From assembly GCF_001665535.1 (NCBI RefSeq), contig NZ_LZSQ01000113.1:179997-243996 (forward strand): DNA of 64,000 nucleotides. Reading direction: 5' to 3'. Source of the DNA: Mycobacterium sp. 852002-51961_SCH5331710 (GTDB taxonomy: Bacteria; Actinomycetota; Actinomycetes; Mycobacteriales; Mycobacteriaceae). The first letter of the stretch is position 1; each line of letters begins with the position of its first letter. The notes under the pieces are model-generated. The model saw only the letters and a program-made list of their open reading frames with translations. It was not told the DNA's origin and made no database searches. Both the position numbers and the translations under genes were made by a program. Of the stretch, positions 8,003 to 15,856 are shown one piece after another.

Positions 8003-9018
8003 GTTTTCATTGAAGCCGAGGCACCGCTCACATTCGAGGGTCGAAGGTCACCATGCTGGCGGACCGAGTTCGATCCCGCCAGATGGCACTGCAAGAAACG
8101 CAGGTGGTCCGTCGCGAGTTGGTCTCGGATCGCCCCGTGGTACATCTCGAAATGGCGGACAGGATATTGGTGGACCTCATATCGAGGCGCGTCCGCGACC
8201 GCCTTCTCGATGAACCGCGTGGAGATCACCTCGTCATCTCTTGCGACGGTGACAAGCAGCGGTGCGGTGAGCCGCCGCAACGTCTCTCGATGGTGGCGCG
8301 GAGCCCTGAAGAGGAATCTCGGAGCGACCTCGTTACGCCATGAGAGCGAATGTGATTCGAGGTCGCTGAACAACGAGGCAAGTGACGGATCCCAGAACAC
8401 GGCGTGACCCAAGCGCCCGTACACGGGAAGGTAGGACGGTTCCAACCGGAGCGCGCCTCTCACCGTGTCGACCGATGCGGCCCACATCAGGCTCGCCGTG
8501 GCCTTGCAGATGCGTAGCACGCCGAGCCGCAAGTGTGCGGGAACATGGCGACCGTGAAGCCCTCGAAACATGTCGATGGCAGGGACATTGGCAACCACAG
8601 CGGCAATGGACGGATCTGTCGCCGCGACCTCGATGACGTGGGCTCCGCCGAGCGATGTGCCCCACAGTGCGACGCGGGTGTCGTCGACTTCCGGTCGGGA
8701 ACGCATGAACGCCACCGCGTTGCGGAGGTCCTCGCGTTGCCGGCCTTGGTCGATGAGTTGCCGCGGCTCTCCTCCACTGAGGCCCAGATGGCGATAGTCG
8801 AATATGAGCGCGGCCAGACCACCCTCGGCGAACGTTTCGGCGAATGCCGGCACGATCCAATCCATGGTCGCCGAAAAGCCGTGCGCCAGAGCGACAGCCG
8901 GGAGCGGCTTGGAACCCGCTGTTGGCAGGTACAAGCGGCCGGCGATCACTGTGCCGCCCGAGCCGAACGACACCCGCTGGATTGTGTACGGCATGTCATC
9001 ACCCCCATCACCATCCAT
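7999..9018 (-). CDS. alpha/beta hydrolase (dienelactone hydrolase/esterase-like)
   Basis: 339 residues from an ATG overlapping the upstream stop; an ATG nine codons later (M-P-Y-T, after GGGGGTG) is an equally good start. Visible are an oxyanion segment ALAHGFSATMDW, the nucleophile elbow GTSLGG and a late D-D-E plus H-F-E-M-Y-H that could supply acid and base. Bacterial hydrolases with an N-terminal beta-sheet addition and a GxSxGG elbow act on esters or lactones; the substrate is unknown. The gene sits between a stress protein and RafH in the dormancy operon, so a role in lipid turnover is possible but unproven. Confidence 0.78.
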   Translation of the reverse strand: MDGDGGDDMPYTIQRVSFGSGGTVIAGRLYLPTAGSKPLPAVALAHGFSATMDWIVPAFAETFAEGGLAALIFDYRHLGLSGGEPRQLIDQGRQREDLRNAVAFMRSRPEVDDTRVALWGTSLGGAHVIEVAATDPSIAAVVANVPAIDMFRGLHGRHVPAHLRLGVLRICKATASLMWAASVDTVRGALRLEPSYLPVYGRLGHAVFWDPSLASLFSDLESHSLSWRNEVAPRFLFRAPRHHRETLRRLTAPLLVTVARDDEVISTRFIEKAVADAPRYEVHQYPVRHFEMYHGAIRDQLATDHLRFLQCHLAGSNSVRQHGDLRPSNVSGASASMKT

Positions 9019-9485
9019 CAGCGGGCCACGATCACCGGCGTTCGAACCGCCTGCACGACCGCCGTGCTCACCGAGCCCAGCAGGGCGCCGGTGACCGCCC
9101 CGTAACCGTGGCTAGGTCGTCCGGCCAGCAATGCGCGTTCCATCGTGCCGGCTCCCTGAGCGCCAACCACCAGCAGCTCGGCGTCACGCGAAACCTCCAT
9201 GAGAGCCGCGACCGGTGGCTTCGAAACCTCTCGCGTAACGACCTTCAAGCCTCGGCCGGCGGTGTCGACCGCCAGCTGCGCGGCTCGTCGCACGATCTCA
9301 TGACTGCGTCGCCTTTGTGTTTCCAACACCTTCGGCGGAACCGGTACGCCGAGCCACGTCCCCAAGACGGGCTCTGCGGCGTGAGCAATAGCGAGTGGAA
9401 CCCCGCGCAGGGCTGCATCGCACGCCGCCCAGCGAACGGCCGCGTCCGCCGAGGCTGATCCATCGGTTCCGACGACGTCGGGCAT
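9018..9485 (-). CDS. single-domain universal stress protein with an insertion in the ATP loop
   Basis: 155 residues, one UspA domain (VVGTDGSASADAAVRWAA start, ALLGSVSTAVVQAVRTPVIV end). The ATP signature is interrupted: GAQGAGTMERALL is followed by AGRPSHGYGAVTGALLGS, so about 25 residues separate G-2x-G from G-S instead of 9. ATP binding is therefore doubtful. The start is 1 base after the acyltransferase stop and the stop overlaps the hydrolase ATG, so it is embedded in the dormancy operon. Confidence 0.8.
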   Translation of the reverse strand: MPDVVGTDGSASADAAVRWAACDAALRGVPLAIAHAAEPVLGTWLGVPVPPKVLETQRRRSHEIVRRAAQLAVDTAGRGLKVVTREVSKPPVAALMEVSRDAELLVVGAQGAGTMERALLAGRPSHGYGAVTGALLGSVSTAVVQAVRTPVIVAR

Positions 9486-9486
9486 G

Positions 9487-10845
9487 TCAACACCGCTCCA
9501 CGAGCTTGGCGATCGCGACCGTCACCCCGCGGGCGATCTCGTCCACGTCGGGCGTTGCGTCGTAGTCGGCCATGACACCGAAAACCAGCTCGTCTGCGTA
9601 ACTCAGGATCGCGACGCCCGTTCGCAGTTGAAGGGCGATCGGCGGAATCGGCAGCACGTGGAGGACTTCCCGACCCAGGATCGTCATCCGCTTCCGTGGT
9701 CCGGGGACGTTGGTCGCCAGTGCGACGACGCCGCGCTGAGGCAGGCGCGTCGCCGTTCGGATGAACCAGGCGGTCAACGGGAACGGCACAGCGTTCATCG
9801 CCGACATCACGATACTGCCCGCCTCGCGCTGACCACTCGCCTTCACCTTCGTCAGCCGACGGTGCACCGCCAGCAGTTGTTCGACTGGGTCCTCTTTCTC
9901 CACGGGCAAGAACGGCAGCATGACCGAGACCCGGTTGTCGGTGATACCGACCGCGTCGTTGGCTCGAACCGACACCGGAACCAGCGTGCGCAGCGAGGTG
10001 CGTGTCGGCTTCTCACCGCGTCGAACGAGTGCGGCGCGGTAGCTGTCGGTCAAAGCGGCCAGTGCGACGTCGTTGACCGTGACGCCGTAGGCTTCCGTCA
10101 CTTTGGTGACGTCGGCGAGGCTGACGCGCGCACCGCTGTAGCGGCGCATCGCCGTGACGGGACCGTTCAATGACGACTCGGCGGCAGGGCTGACTATTCC
10201 ACCGACGAGCTCGGCAGCGCCCTCGACGACCAGCGCCGCGGCATTGGTCGCGGTCGCGGCCATCCGGATCAGTCCGCCCGGCCAGGTCAACGGGTTCAGA
10301 ACTGATTTCGGCGATGTGACCGGTTGGTGCGGGTCTGCTTTCGCGGCGCGGATCTCCGTGGCGAACGTCTCACCTTCTCCCCCGTCGGCGAGCGAGGAGA
10401 ACATGTGCATCGTGGCGATGCCGTCGGCGATGCAGTGGTGGATCTTCAACAGGATCGCCCACCTGCCGTCGGCGAGACCTTCGACGATCCAGCACTCCCA
10501 CAACGGCCGATCCCGGTCGAGACGCCGCTCCATGACGTCGGCGACGAACCTGTGCAGCGCATCATCGTCTCCCGGCCGCGGCAGCGCCGCCCGATGAAGG
10601 TGGTGGGTGATGTCGAGATCTTCGACCTCGACCCATTCCGGCGGCGCAAGGTCCAACAGATGCGTGTGCAACACCTCCCGAAACCGCGGCAGCTCAGTCA
10701 GTCTCGCGGCAAGGCCGGAAGCAATCGTGTCGAACTGCGGCATCGGTCCTTCGAGGATCGAAAGCCCGCCGACCGCCAGGCTGATGTGCCGATCGGAATC
10801 CTCTGCCTCCAAGAACCCCGCGTCAAGGGTCGTCAAGCGTTGCAC
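9487..10845 (-). CDS. wax ester synthase/diacylglycerol acyltransferase (WS/DGAT)
   Basis: 452 residues when started at the GTG preceded by AAAGGAGG; this gives the family N-terminus V-Q-R-L-T-T-L-D-A-G-F-L. The enzyme esterifies acyl-CoA to diacylglycerol or a fatty alcohol, building storage triacylglycerol or wax. The active-site H-H-C-I-A-D-G (HHxxxDG) is intact at about residue 135, and the C-terminal NVPGPRKRMTI motif of the family is present. Mycobacterial paralogues (Tgs1 and others) are induced by DosR. The 47-base gap to the kinase-fusion gene and the absence of an obvious promoter suggest transcription from the box near 12460. Confidence 0.88.
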   Translation of the reverse strand: MQRLTTLDAGFLEAEDSDRHISLAVGGLSILEGPMPQFDTIASGLAARLTELPRFREVLHTHLLDLAPPEWVEVEDLDITHHLHRAALPRPGDDDALHRFVADVMERRLDRDRPLWECWIVEGLADGRWAILLKIHHCIADGIATMHMFSSLADGGEGETFATEIRAAKADPHQPVTSPKSVLNPLTWPGGLIRMAATATNAAALVVEGAAELVGGIVSPAAESSLNGPVTAMRRYSGARVSLADVTKVTEAYGVTVNDVALAALTDSYRAALVRRGEKPTRTSLRTLVPVSVRANDAVGITDNRVSVMLPFLPVEKEDPVEQLLAVHRRLTKVKASGQREAGSIVMSAMNAVPFPLTAWFIRTATRLPQRGVVALATNVPGPRKRMTILGREVLHVLPIPPIALQLRTGVAILSYADELVFGVMADYDATPDVDEIARGVTVAIAKLVERC

Positions 10846-10892
10846 GGTTGCCTCCTTTGCGCCGGTGCGATCGGGGTGGTTGCCATCGCTGA

Positions 10893-12395
10893 TCAGATTG
10901 CGGTGCAACATATCTGCTGCGCTTCGGTAACTGATTCGGCCAATGGACGCGTGGTGTCGATCAGATGACCGCCGTAGTCGAGGCCATGTTCTTCCGCAAT
11001 GGCGGCTGCGATGTCGGGGGTTGCATCAGAGGTTGTATCGGTTCGGGTTTCGATCCTCAGCGCGGCCTCGTCCAGCGGAGCCGAGCACGTGAGTATCACC
11101 AACGGCACACGCGCGCGATCGGCGATGCGGCGTGCTCGCTCGCGCTGCTCGGCATCGCGCCAGGTCCCATCGAGTATCACCGACCTGCCCGCAGAAAGCG
11201 TGGCGGCGGCTCGCCGCAGCACCTCCTGGTAAACAGCGCTGACATTTCGCGGCGCGTAGAGACCGGTGTCCACCTCGCCTACCAGACCGGTGATCGTGCC
11301 GGCGCCCTGCATCTGCTTCCTGATGTCGTCGGTGGAGATGACCTCGGCGTCGAGTTGTTCTGCCAGACCCCGCGAAAGCGTGCTCTTACCCGTTCCCGGA
11401 CCGCCGCCGACGATGATCAGCCGCACAGTCGATAACCGAAGATGCGCCGAAGCGATTTCGAGGTGTCGCCGCGCGTCGGCGCGCGCCTCGTCATGGCCTT
11501 GGTCGACGCGCACGCAGTCGACCTTTGCCCGGACCACCGCACGATAGGCGATGTAGAAGTGCGTCAGCGCGCTCGGCGCCGTGTCACCGGAGTGCCTGCG
11601 ATAGGAGTCGAGGAACAGCTCGGCGAGGTCTTGACGGCCGAGGAATTCCAGATCCATCGCGAGGAACGCCGCGTCGTCGACGACGTCAACGAAACGGAGG
11701 CTGTCGTCGAACTCAAGACAGTCGAGTATGGCGAGGTGGTCACCGGGACAGAAGATGTCGTCGGCCAGCAGGTCGCCGTGCCCGTCAACCACACGGTGTT
11801 CGGCTAACCGGCGATCGAAAAGCGCCGAACGACCGGCCATGAATCGTTCGGCGAGCCGCCGAATTTCGGAGACGCGCTGGCCGAGCACCCCTCGGCCGGT
11901 GTGATGCGCGATCTGGTCGAGGTTCTGTCGCCAGCGTGCCGCGACGGCGCCGGGTCGCCCGCATCCGTCGATGACCTCGCTTCGTGCCGCGTTCCGGTGG
12001 AATTCGGCAACCCTCTGGGCGATGGCGTCCAGTTGCTCGTACACCGGCCGACCGTCACGGATCATCGATGCCAGCCGTACCGAGTCGGCGTAACGCCGCA
12101 TCACAACCACGGGCTCATCTGATCCGCCGTCCGGACCGGCGAAGTGGCCGACGCCGAGGTAGCTTTCGGGAGAAAGCCTGCGATTCAGAGCCACCTCGCG
12201 TTCGCAGGCCGCCGCCCGGTTCTCGGGCGTACGGAAATCCAGGAAGTCGGTGCGGATGGGCTTTTTCACCTTGTATGCCCTGTCGCCGAGCAGCACCACG
12301 ACACCGGTGTGCGTCTCATGGGCCTGTGCGTGCAGATTGCCGGCATTGCGGAGCGCGATGGCGCCGCGGTCCGCCTTCACCACCGATGCGCTCAT
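10893..12395 (-). CDS. phosphotransferase-like domain fused to a P-loop kinase (Rv2004c-like)
   Basis: 500 residues starting at M-S-A-S-V-V-K; a GTG nine codons upstream is possible but would lie at or before the expected transcription start. The N-terminal two thirds resemble aminoglycoside phosphotransferase-fold proteins (VVLLGDRAYKVKKPIRTDFLDF, then VDGHGDLLADDIF and ILDCLEFDDSLRF with catalytic and metal aspartates). The C-terminal third is a zeta-toxin/gluconate-kinase type P-loop domain with Walker A GGGPGTGKST and a downstream STDDIR and LDGTWR. The same fusion is the DosR-regulon protein Rv2004c; its substrate is unknown. First gene of the long minus-strand dormancy operon. Confidence 0.82.
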   Translation of the reverse strand: MSASVVKADRGAIALRNAGNLHAQAHETHTGVVVLLGDRAYKVKKPIRTDFLDFRTPENRAAACEREVALNRRLSPESYLGVGHFAGPDGGSDEPVVVMRRYADSVRLASMIRDGRPVYEQLDAIAQRVAEFHRNAARSEVIDGCGRPGAVAARWRQNLDQIAHHTGRGVLGQRVSEIRRLAERFMAGRSALFDRRLAEHRVVDGHGDLLADDIFCPGDHLAILDCLEFDDSLRFVDVVDDAAFLAMDLEFLGRQDLAELFLDSYRRHSGDTAPSALTHFYIAYRAVVRAKVDCVRVDQGHDEARADARRHLEIASAHLRLSTVRLIIVGGGPGTGKSTLSRGLAEQLDAEVISTDDIRKQMQGAGTITGLVGEVDTGLYAPRNVSAVYQEVLRRAAATLSAGRSVILDGTWRDAEQRERARRIADRARVPLVILTCSAPLDEAALRIETRTDTTSDATPDIAAAIAEEHGLDYGGHLIDTTRPLAESVTEAQQICCTAI

Positions 12396-12452
12396 GACTC
12401 GATCGTCTGCTTTGGCCGGCACCGTCCAACAGGGTCAGAAGCCCCGATGAAT

Positions 12453-12467
12453 GGGACCATTGGCCCT
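12453..12467. promoter_or_regulatory. DosR box between divergent dormancy genes
   Basis: GGGACCATTGGCCCT is an excellent match to the mycobacterial DosR motif (GGGAC, 5 variable bases, GNCCC). Its centre lies about 65 bases from the kinase-fusion ATG on the minus strand and about 43 bases from the nitroreductase ATG on the plus strand, so a single site can serve both. It is the best box in the island. Confidence 0.85.
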
Positions 12468-12502
12468 GGTTTCCGGCGGTGCTTCGAGCCCACGATCGAG
12501 TG

Positions 12503-13516
12503 ATGCGAGACACCCTTGTCGGCACCGACGTCATCACCAACGCCGTACGCCTGGCGTGTCGGGCCCCGTCGTTGCACAACAGCCAGCCGTGGCGCTGGAC
12601 GACCGACGGTTCCTCGCTGGAGCTGTACCTCGACAAGACGCGTGTCCTGTATTCGACCGACCGTTCCGGGCGGGAAGCCCTGATGAGCTGCGGCGCGGTA
12701 CTCGACCACCTCACGGTGGCGATGGCGGCAGCCGGCTGGGAAGCCGACATCGAGCGCTATCCGAATCCGAACAGCCCGGTGCACCTGGCGAATGTCGACT
12801 TCTCCCCGATGGAATTCGTCACCGAAGGACACCGTCGTCGCGCCGACGCGATAATGATGCGGCGCACCGACCGGCTTCCTTTTGCGGCGCCGCCCGAGTG
12901 GGTCACCGTCGAAGCGCAACTGCGCAGAACCGTCAGCTCGGATGCCGTCAGATTGGACGTGATCGCCGACGAACTGCGCGCCGAACTGGTTCAGGCTTCC
13001 AGGCTGACCGAGTCCCTGCGCTTCTACGACCCTTACTATCACGAGGAGTTGCAGTGGTGGACAGCGCCTTTCCCGGTCAGCGAGGGCATCGACCCGAGTT
13101 CTCTTCCCACGGCGGCCGAGAGCGATCACGTGGGCGTCGGACGTAGTTTCCCCGTTTCTCACGACGAACGAGACAGGCGCCCCAACTACGGCCAGGACAG
13201 GGCGAAGATCGTCGTGCTGTCCACCTACGACAACGAGCGCGAAAGTGTGCTTCGATGCGGAGAGATGCTGTCGGCGGTCCTGCTCGATGCCACCATGGAC
13301 GGCCTGGCCACGTGCACGCTGACGCACATCACCGAACTGAGGGCGAGCCGCGACATCGTGGCCTCGCTGATCGGCGCCGAGACAACGCCGCAAGTGCTGA
13401 TCCGCATCGGCACGGCGCCGGAGCTCGAAGACCGGCCCCCGGCGACTCCGCGACGCCCCATCGCTGAAGTGCTCGAAGTGCACCAGCCGCCCGCGAAAGG
13501 TGCTGTTCGGCCTTGA
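12503..13516 (+). CDS. Acg-type nitroreductase-fold protein
   Basis: 337 residues; the ATG at 12503 gives M-R-D-T-L-V-G-T-D-V-I-T, like the M. tuberculosis Acg/Rv3131 group, whereas an upstream GTG (12479) would sit too close to the DosR box. Family markers: LACRAPSLHNSQPWRW near the N-terminus, MMRRTDRLPF in the middle and a C-terminal PQVLIRIGTAPE with PPATPRRPI. Acg proteins are DosR-controlled, bind FMN in a restricted pocket and may sequester flavin instead of reducing nitro compounds. Upstream neighbour of the devR gene, 60 bases apart. Confidence 0.87.
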   Translation: MRDTLVGTDVITNAVRLACRAPSLHNSQPWRWTTDGSSLELYLDKTRVLYSTDRSGREALMSCGAVLDHLTVAMAAAGWEADIERYPNPNSPVHLANVDFSPMEFVTEGHRRRADAIMMRRTDRLPFAAPPEWVTVEAQLRRTVSSDAVRLDVIADELRAELVQASRLTESLRFYDPYYHEELQWWTAPFPVSEGIDPSSLPTAAESDHVGVGRSFPVSHDERDRRPNYGQDRAKIVVLSTYDNERESVLRCGEMLSAVLLDATMDGLATCTLTHITELRASRDIVASLIGAETTPQVLIRIGTAPELEDRPPATPRRPIAEVLEVHQPPAKGAVRP

Positions 13517-13538
13517 TCTGCACACCGCAGACCGTAAG

Positions 13539-13576
13539 GTGAGACACCGTGGCTCAAACTCAGGAGTGAGACACCG
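13539..13576 (+). repeat. 11-base direct repeat ahead of devR
   Basis: GTGAGACACCG occurs at 13539-13549 and again at 13566-13576, 27 bases apart, the second copy ending exactly at the devR ATG. The GGAG of CAGGAGTGAG gives the ribosome binding site. The repeat could be a small duplication or a protein or RNA site controlling devR. Confidence 0.6.
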
Positions 13577-14227
13577 ATGGTGAAGGTCTTTCTGGTCGAC
13601 GACCACGAAGTGGTGCGGCGCGGTCTCATCGACCTCCTCAGCGCCGACCCGGATTTGGATGTGATCGGCGAGGCGGGCTCCGTGTCGCAGGCAATGGCGC
13701 GCATTCCCGCCCTGCAACCCGATGTCGCGGTCCTCGACGTACGACTCCCGGACGGCAACGGCATCGAACTGTGTCGGGACCTTCTGTCCCGCATGCCGGA
13801 TCTGCGGTGCCTGATGTTGACGTCCTTCACCTCCGACGAGGCGATGCTGGACGCGATTCTGGCCGGGGCCAGCGGCTATGTGGTCAAAGACATCAAGGGG
13901 ATGGAGCTCGCCCAGGCGATCAAGGATGTCGGCGCGGGGCGGTCACTGCTGGACAACCGCGCCGCGGCTGCCTTGATGGCCAAATTGCGTGGCGCAGCTG
14001 AACATTCCGACCCCTTGGCGAAACTCAGCGACCAGGAGCGGGTGCTGCTGGATCTGCTCGGGGAAGGCCTGACCAACAAACAGATCGCCGCCAGGATGTT
14101 CCTCGCCGAGAAGACGGTCAAGAACTACGTTTCACGCCTGTTGGCCAAGCTCGGGATGGAACGACGCACGCAGGCTGCGGTCTACATCTCCAAATTGGAA
14201 AGGTCGCACCGCGACCCCGAGATGTGA
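13577..14227 (+). CDS. devR: DevR/DosR-type response regulator, no adjacent sensor kinase
   Basis: 216 residues, full length for DevR/DosR. Receiver domain MVKVFLVDDHEVVRRGL has the acidic pair Asp8/Asp9 and phospho-acceptor Asp54 in VAVLDVRLPDGNG, with Lys in GYVVKDIKG. The LuxR-type helix-turn-helix reads LTNKQIAARMFLAEKTVKNY, and the recognition helix looks the same as I recall for M. tuberculosis DosR, so the binding site should also be the same, as the boxes in this island show. It activates hypoxia/NO genes once phosphorylated by DevS/DosT. No histidine kinase follows here; a stress protein gene converges 7 bases away. It may be the second DosR paralogue known in some fast growers. Confidence 0.92.
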   Translation: MVKVFLVDDHEVVRRGLIDLLSADPDLDVIGEAGSVSQAMARIPALQPDVAVLDVRLPDGNGIELCRDLLSRMPDLRCLMLTSFTSDEAMLDAILAGASGYVVKDIKGMELAQAIKDVGAGRSLLDNRAAAALMAKLRGAAEHSDPLAKLSDQERVLLDLLGEGLTNKQIAARMFLAEKTVKNYVSRLLAKLGMERRTQAAVYISKLERSHRDPEM

Positions 14228-14234
14228 GGGCCTG

Positions 14235-15125
14235 TCACGACGGTCGTACCACCAGGACCGGCATACGCGCCGACTCGGCGACCGTCGAGCTGACGGATCC
14301 GAGCAGCATTCCGGCGAAGCCACCGCGCCCATGGCTGCCCAGGACCGTCAGCTGCGCGCGATCCGATTGCTCGAGCAGCTGGTGTGCGGGCCGATCCATC
14401 ACCAGGACGCGTCTGATCTGAACATCGGGATACTGCTCCTGCCATCCGGCGAGGCGCTCGCCGAGCGTTTCCTCGGCTTCCCGGCGTAGGGCGTCGACCT
14501 CGCACCCGGGCAGCTCGTAGAAGCTCATGTCGCTCCATGCGTGGACGGCGACGAGATCCACTCCGCGGCGGGATGCCTCATCGAAAGCGACCGCCGTGGC
14601 GGCTTCCGATGCCGGCGAGCCGTCGATCCCGACGACCACCGGAGCCTTTGAAACCGGTTCGGACATCAGCGGATCCTCGTCATGGATGACCGCGACAGGG
14701 CACTTGGCGTGGTGCAGGAGACCCCAGCTGACCGAGCCGAGAAGACGGCGTCCGATGGCGCCAAGACCACGGCAGCCGACCACGATCATGCGGCCCTCTT
14801 TCGACAGGTCGATGAGTGTGGGCAGGACGGCGGCCGTCACCAACTCGGTGGTGATCGACAGGTCCTCGTCGGGGGTGGCCCGTTGAGCGGTTTCCACCGC
14901 TGCCGCGAGGTATTCGTGACCCCTTCGCTTGAGACTCTCGGTGACTTGGGGCGGCATGGCCACCTCCGGCCACATCCGCACGGCAGGTGATTCGACGACA
15001 TGCACGACCTTCAGCGGCACCCGGTGTAACGCGGCTTCCCGCGCAGCCCAGTCGGTGGCAACCCTCGCGGCCGGCGAACCGTCCACCGCGACCAGAATGC
15101 CTTGATCGGATGTCGTTGTGGCCAT
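14235..15125 (-). CDS. tandem-domain universal stress protein
   Basis: 296 residues from the ATG preceded by GAGAGGGAG; the frame is open further upstream but the added part passes through the DosR-like sites and has no family match. Two intact ATP signatures, GCRGLGAIGRRLLGS and GSHGRGGFAGMLLGS. Domain 2 (VVGIDGSPASEAATAVAFDEASRRGVDL) is close to that of the stress proteins at 4500 and 6275, so these are recent paralogues. Convergent with devR. Expected to be driven from the box near 15227. Confidence 0.87.
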   Translation of the reverse strand: MATTTSDQGILVAVDGSPAARVATDWAAREAALHRVPLKVVHVVESPAVRMWPEVAMPPQVTESLKRRGHEYLAAAVETAQRATPDEDLSITTELVTAAVLPTLIDLSKEGRMIVVGCRGLGAIGRRLLGSVSWGLLHHAKCPVAVIHDEDPLMSEPVSKAPVVVGIDGSPASEAATAVAFDEASRRGVDLVAVHAWSDMSFYELPGCEVDALRREAEETLGERLAGWQEQYPDVQIRRVLVMDRPAHQLLEQSDRAQLTVLGSHGRGGFAGMLLGSVSSTVAESARMPVLVVRPS

Positions 15126-15219
15126 TTCGCGCTCCCTCTCACCGCTTGACGTCAATCCACTTCCATGAATGTATCGCCGTAGACGGTGCTTGCTCCGGAG
15201 GCGTTCGTCACCGGTGAAA

Positions 15220-15268
15220 TGGTCGAAAGTCCCTGGACCGAGCCCTGCCACCACGGGGACCATCGACT
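15220..15268. promoter_or_regulatory. DosR-like box and half-site in a divergent promoter region
   Basis: TGGTCGAAAGTCCC (15220-15233) agrees with the palindromic DosR motif GGGACTWWAGTCCC at about 11 of 14 positions, with a perfect right half AAAGTCCC. A second stretch, GGGGACCATCGACT (15255-15268), has a good left half only. The pair lies between the stress protein gene (start 15125, minus) and the acetyltransferase gene (start 15304, plus). Confidence 0.5.
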
Positions 15269-15303
15269 GATCCACGCTGAGGTCAGCCCGATTGGATGTC
15301 CAG

Positions 15304-15846
15304 ATGGGACAACGCTCCGAGGACTTTGCGTTGCGGATGCCTGGTGCGTGTCGACAGGCAGAGTTGCTCGATGGCGGCGTCGTGGTGATCCGTGATTTGA
15401 CGCCTTCGGACGCCGAACAGGTCATGGGCCTGTACGGGAGCTTGGACGCCGATGAACGCTACCTTCGGTTCTTCACCATGAATCCGAGGGATCTGCCCGC
15501 CTGGGCGCGCGCGGTGACCGATTGTTCCGATACGCAGCGCGCCATCGGTTGTTTCGAATCCGATCGCCTGCTCGGCGTCGCGAACTACGTCGTGTCGAAG
15601 GCATCGAACGAAGCCGAGATGGCGGTCACCGTGGCGCACGGCCACCACATGCGCGGCGTGGGGACGCTACTTCTCCACCGGTTGGGCGCCATCGCCAAGG
15701 CCAGCGGTCTGCAGTTTCTCGTCGCCCAGGTGCTGACCGTGAACAGTCCGATGCTGGAAGTCCTGTCTGAATCCGGCTGGCCCTTTGAGCGGGAGCGAGA
15801 CGGTACGGTCGTCACCTTCAGAGTCGATCTGTCCGAAATCCGCTGA
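15304..15846 (+). CDS. GNAT-family acetyltransferase, Pat-like
   Basis: 180 residues from ATG 15304; a TTG four codons upstream (15292) is an alternative. The sequence VVVIRDLTPSDAEQVMGLYG followed by RYLRFF is the start of the GNAT domain found in protein lysine acetyltransferases of the PatZ/Pat type, and VTVAHGHHMRGVGTLLLHRL contains the acetyl-CoA loop (R/Q-x-x-G-x-G/A: M-R-G-V-G-T). No cyclic-nucleotide or CoA-ligase domain is attached. In mycobacteria such enzymes switch off acyl-CoA synthetases by lysine acetylation, which would fit the synthetase and dehydrogenase at the left end of this island; that link is inference. Confidence 0.75.
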   Translation: MGQRSEDFALRMPGACRQAELLDGGVVVIRDLTPSDAEQVMGLYGSLDADERYLRFFTMNPRDLPAWARAVTDCSDTQRAIGCFESDRLLGVANYVVSKASNEAEMAVTVAHGHHMRGVGTLLLHRLGAIAKASGLQFLVAQVLTVNSPMLEVLSESGWPFERERDGTVVTFRVDLSEIR

Positions 15847-15856
15847 GTTCGAACGC

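Noticed and set aside
9484..10968. Plus-strand frames opposite the WS/DGAT gene
   Set aside because: The minus-strand protein has the HHxxxDG active site, AGGAGG and a conserved N-terminus; the plus frames have nothing.
15255..15268. Second full DosR box near 15260
   Set aside because: Only the left half (GGGAC) fits; the right half departs from GNCCC, so it is listed only as a half-site.
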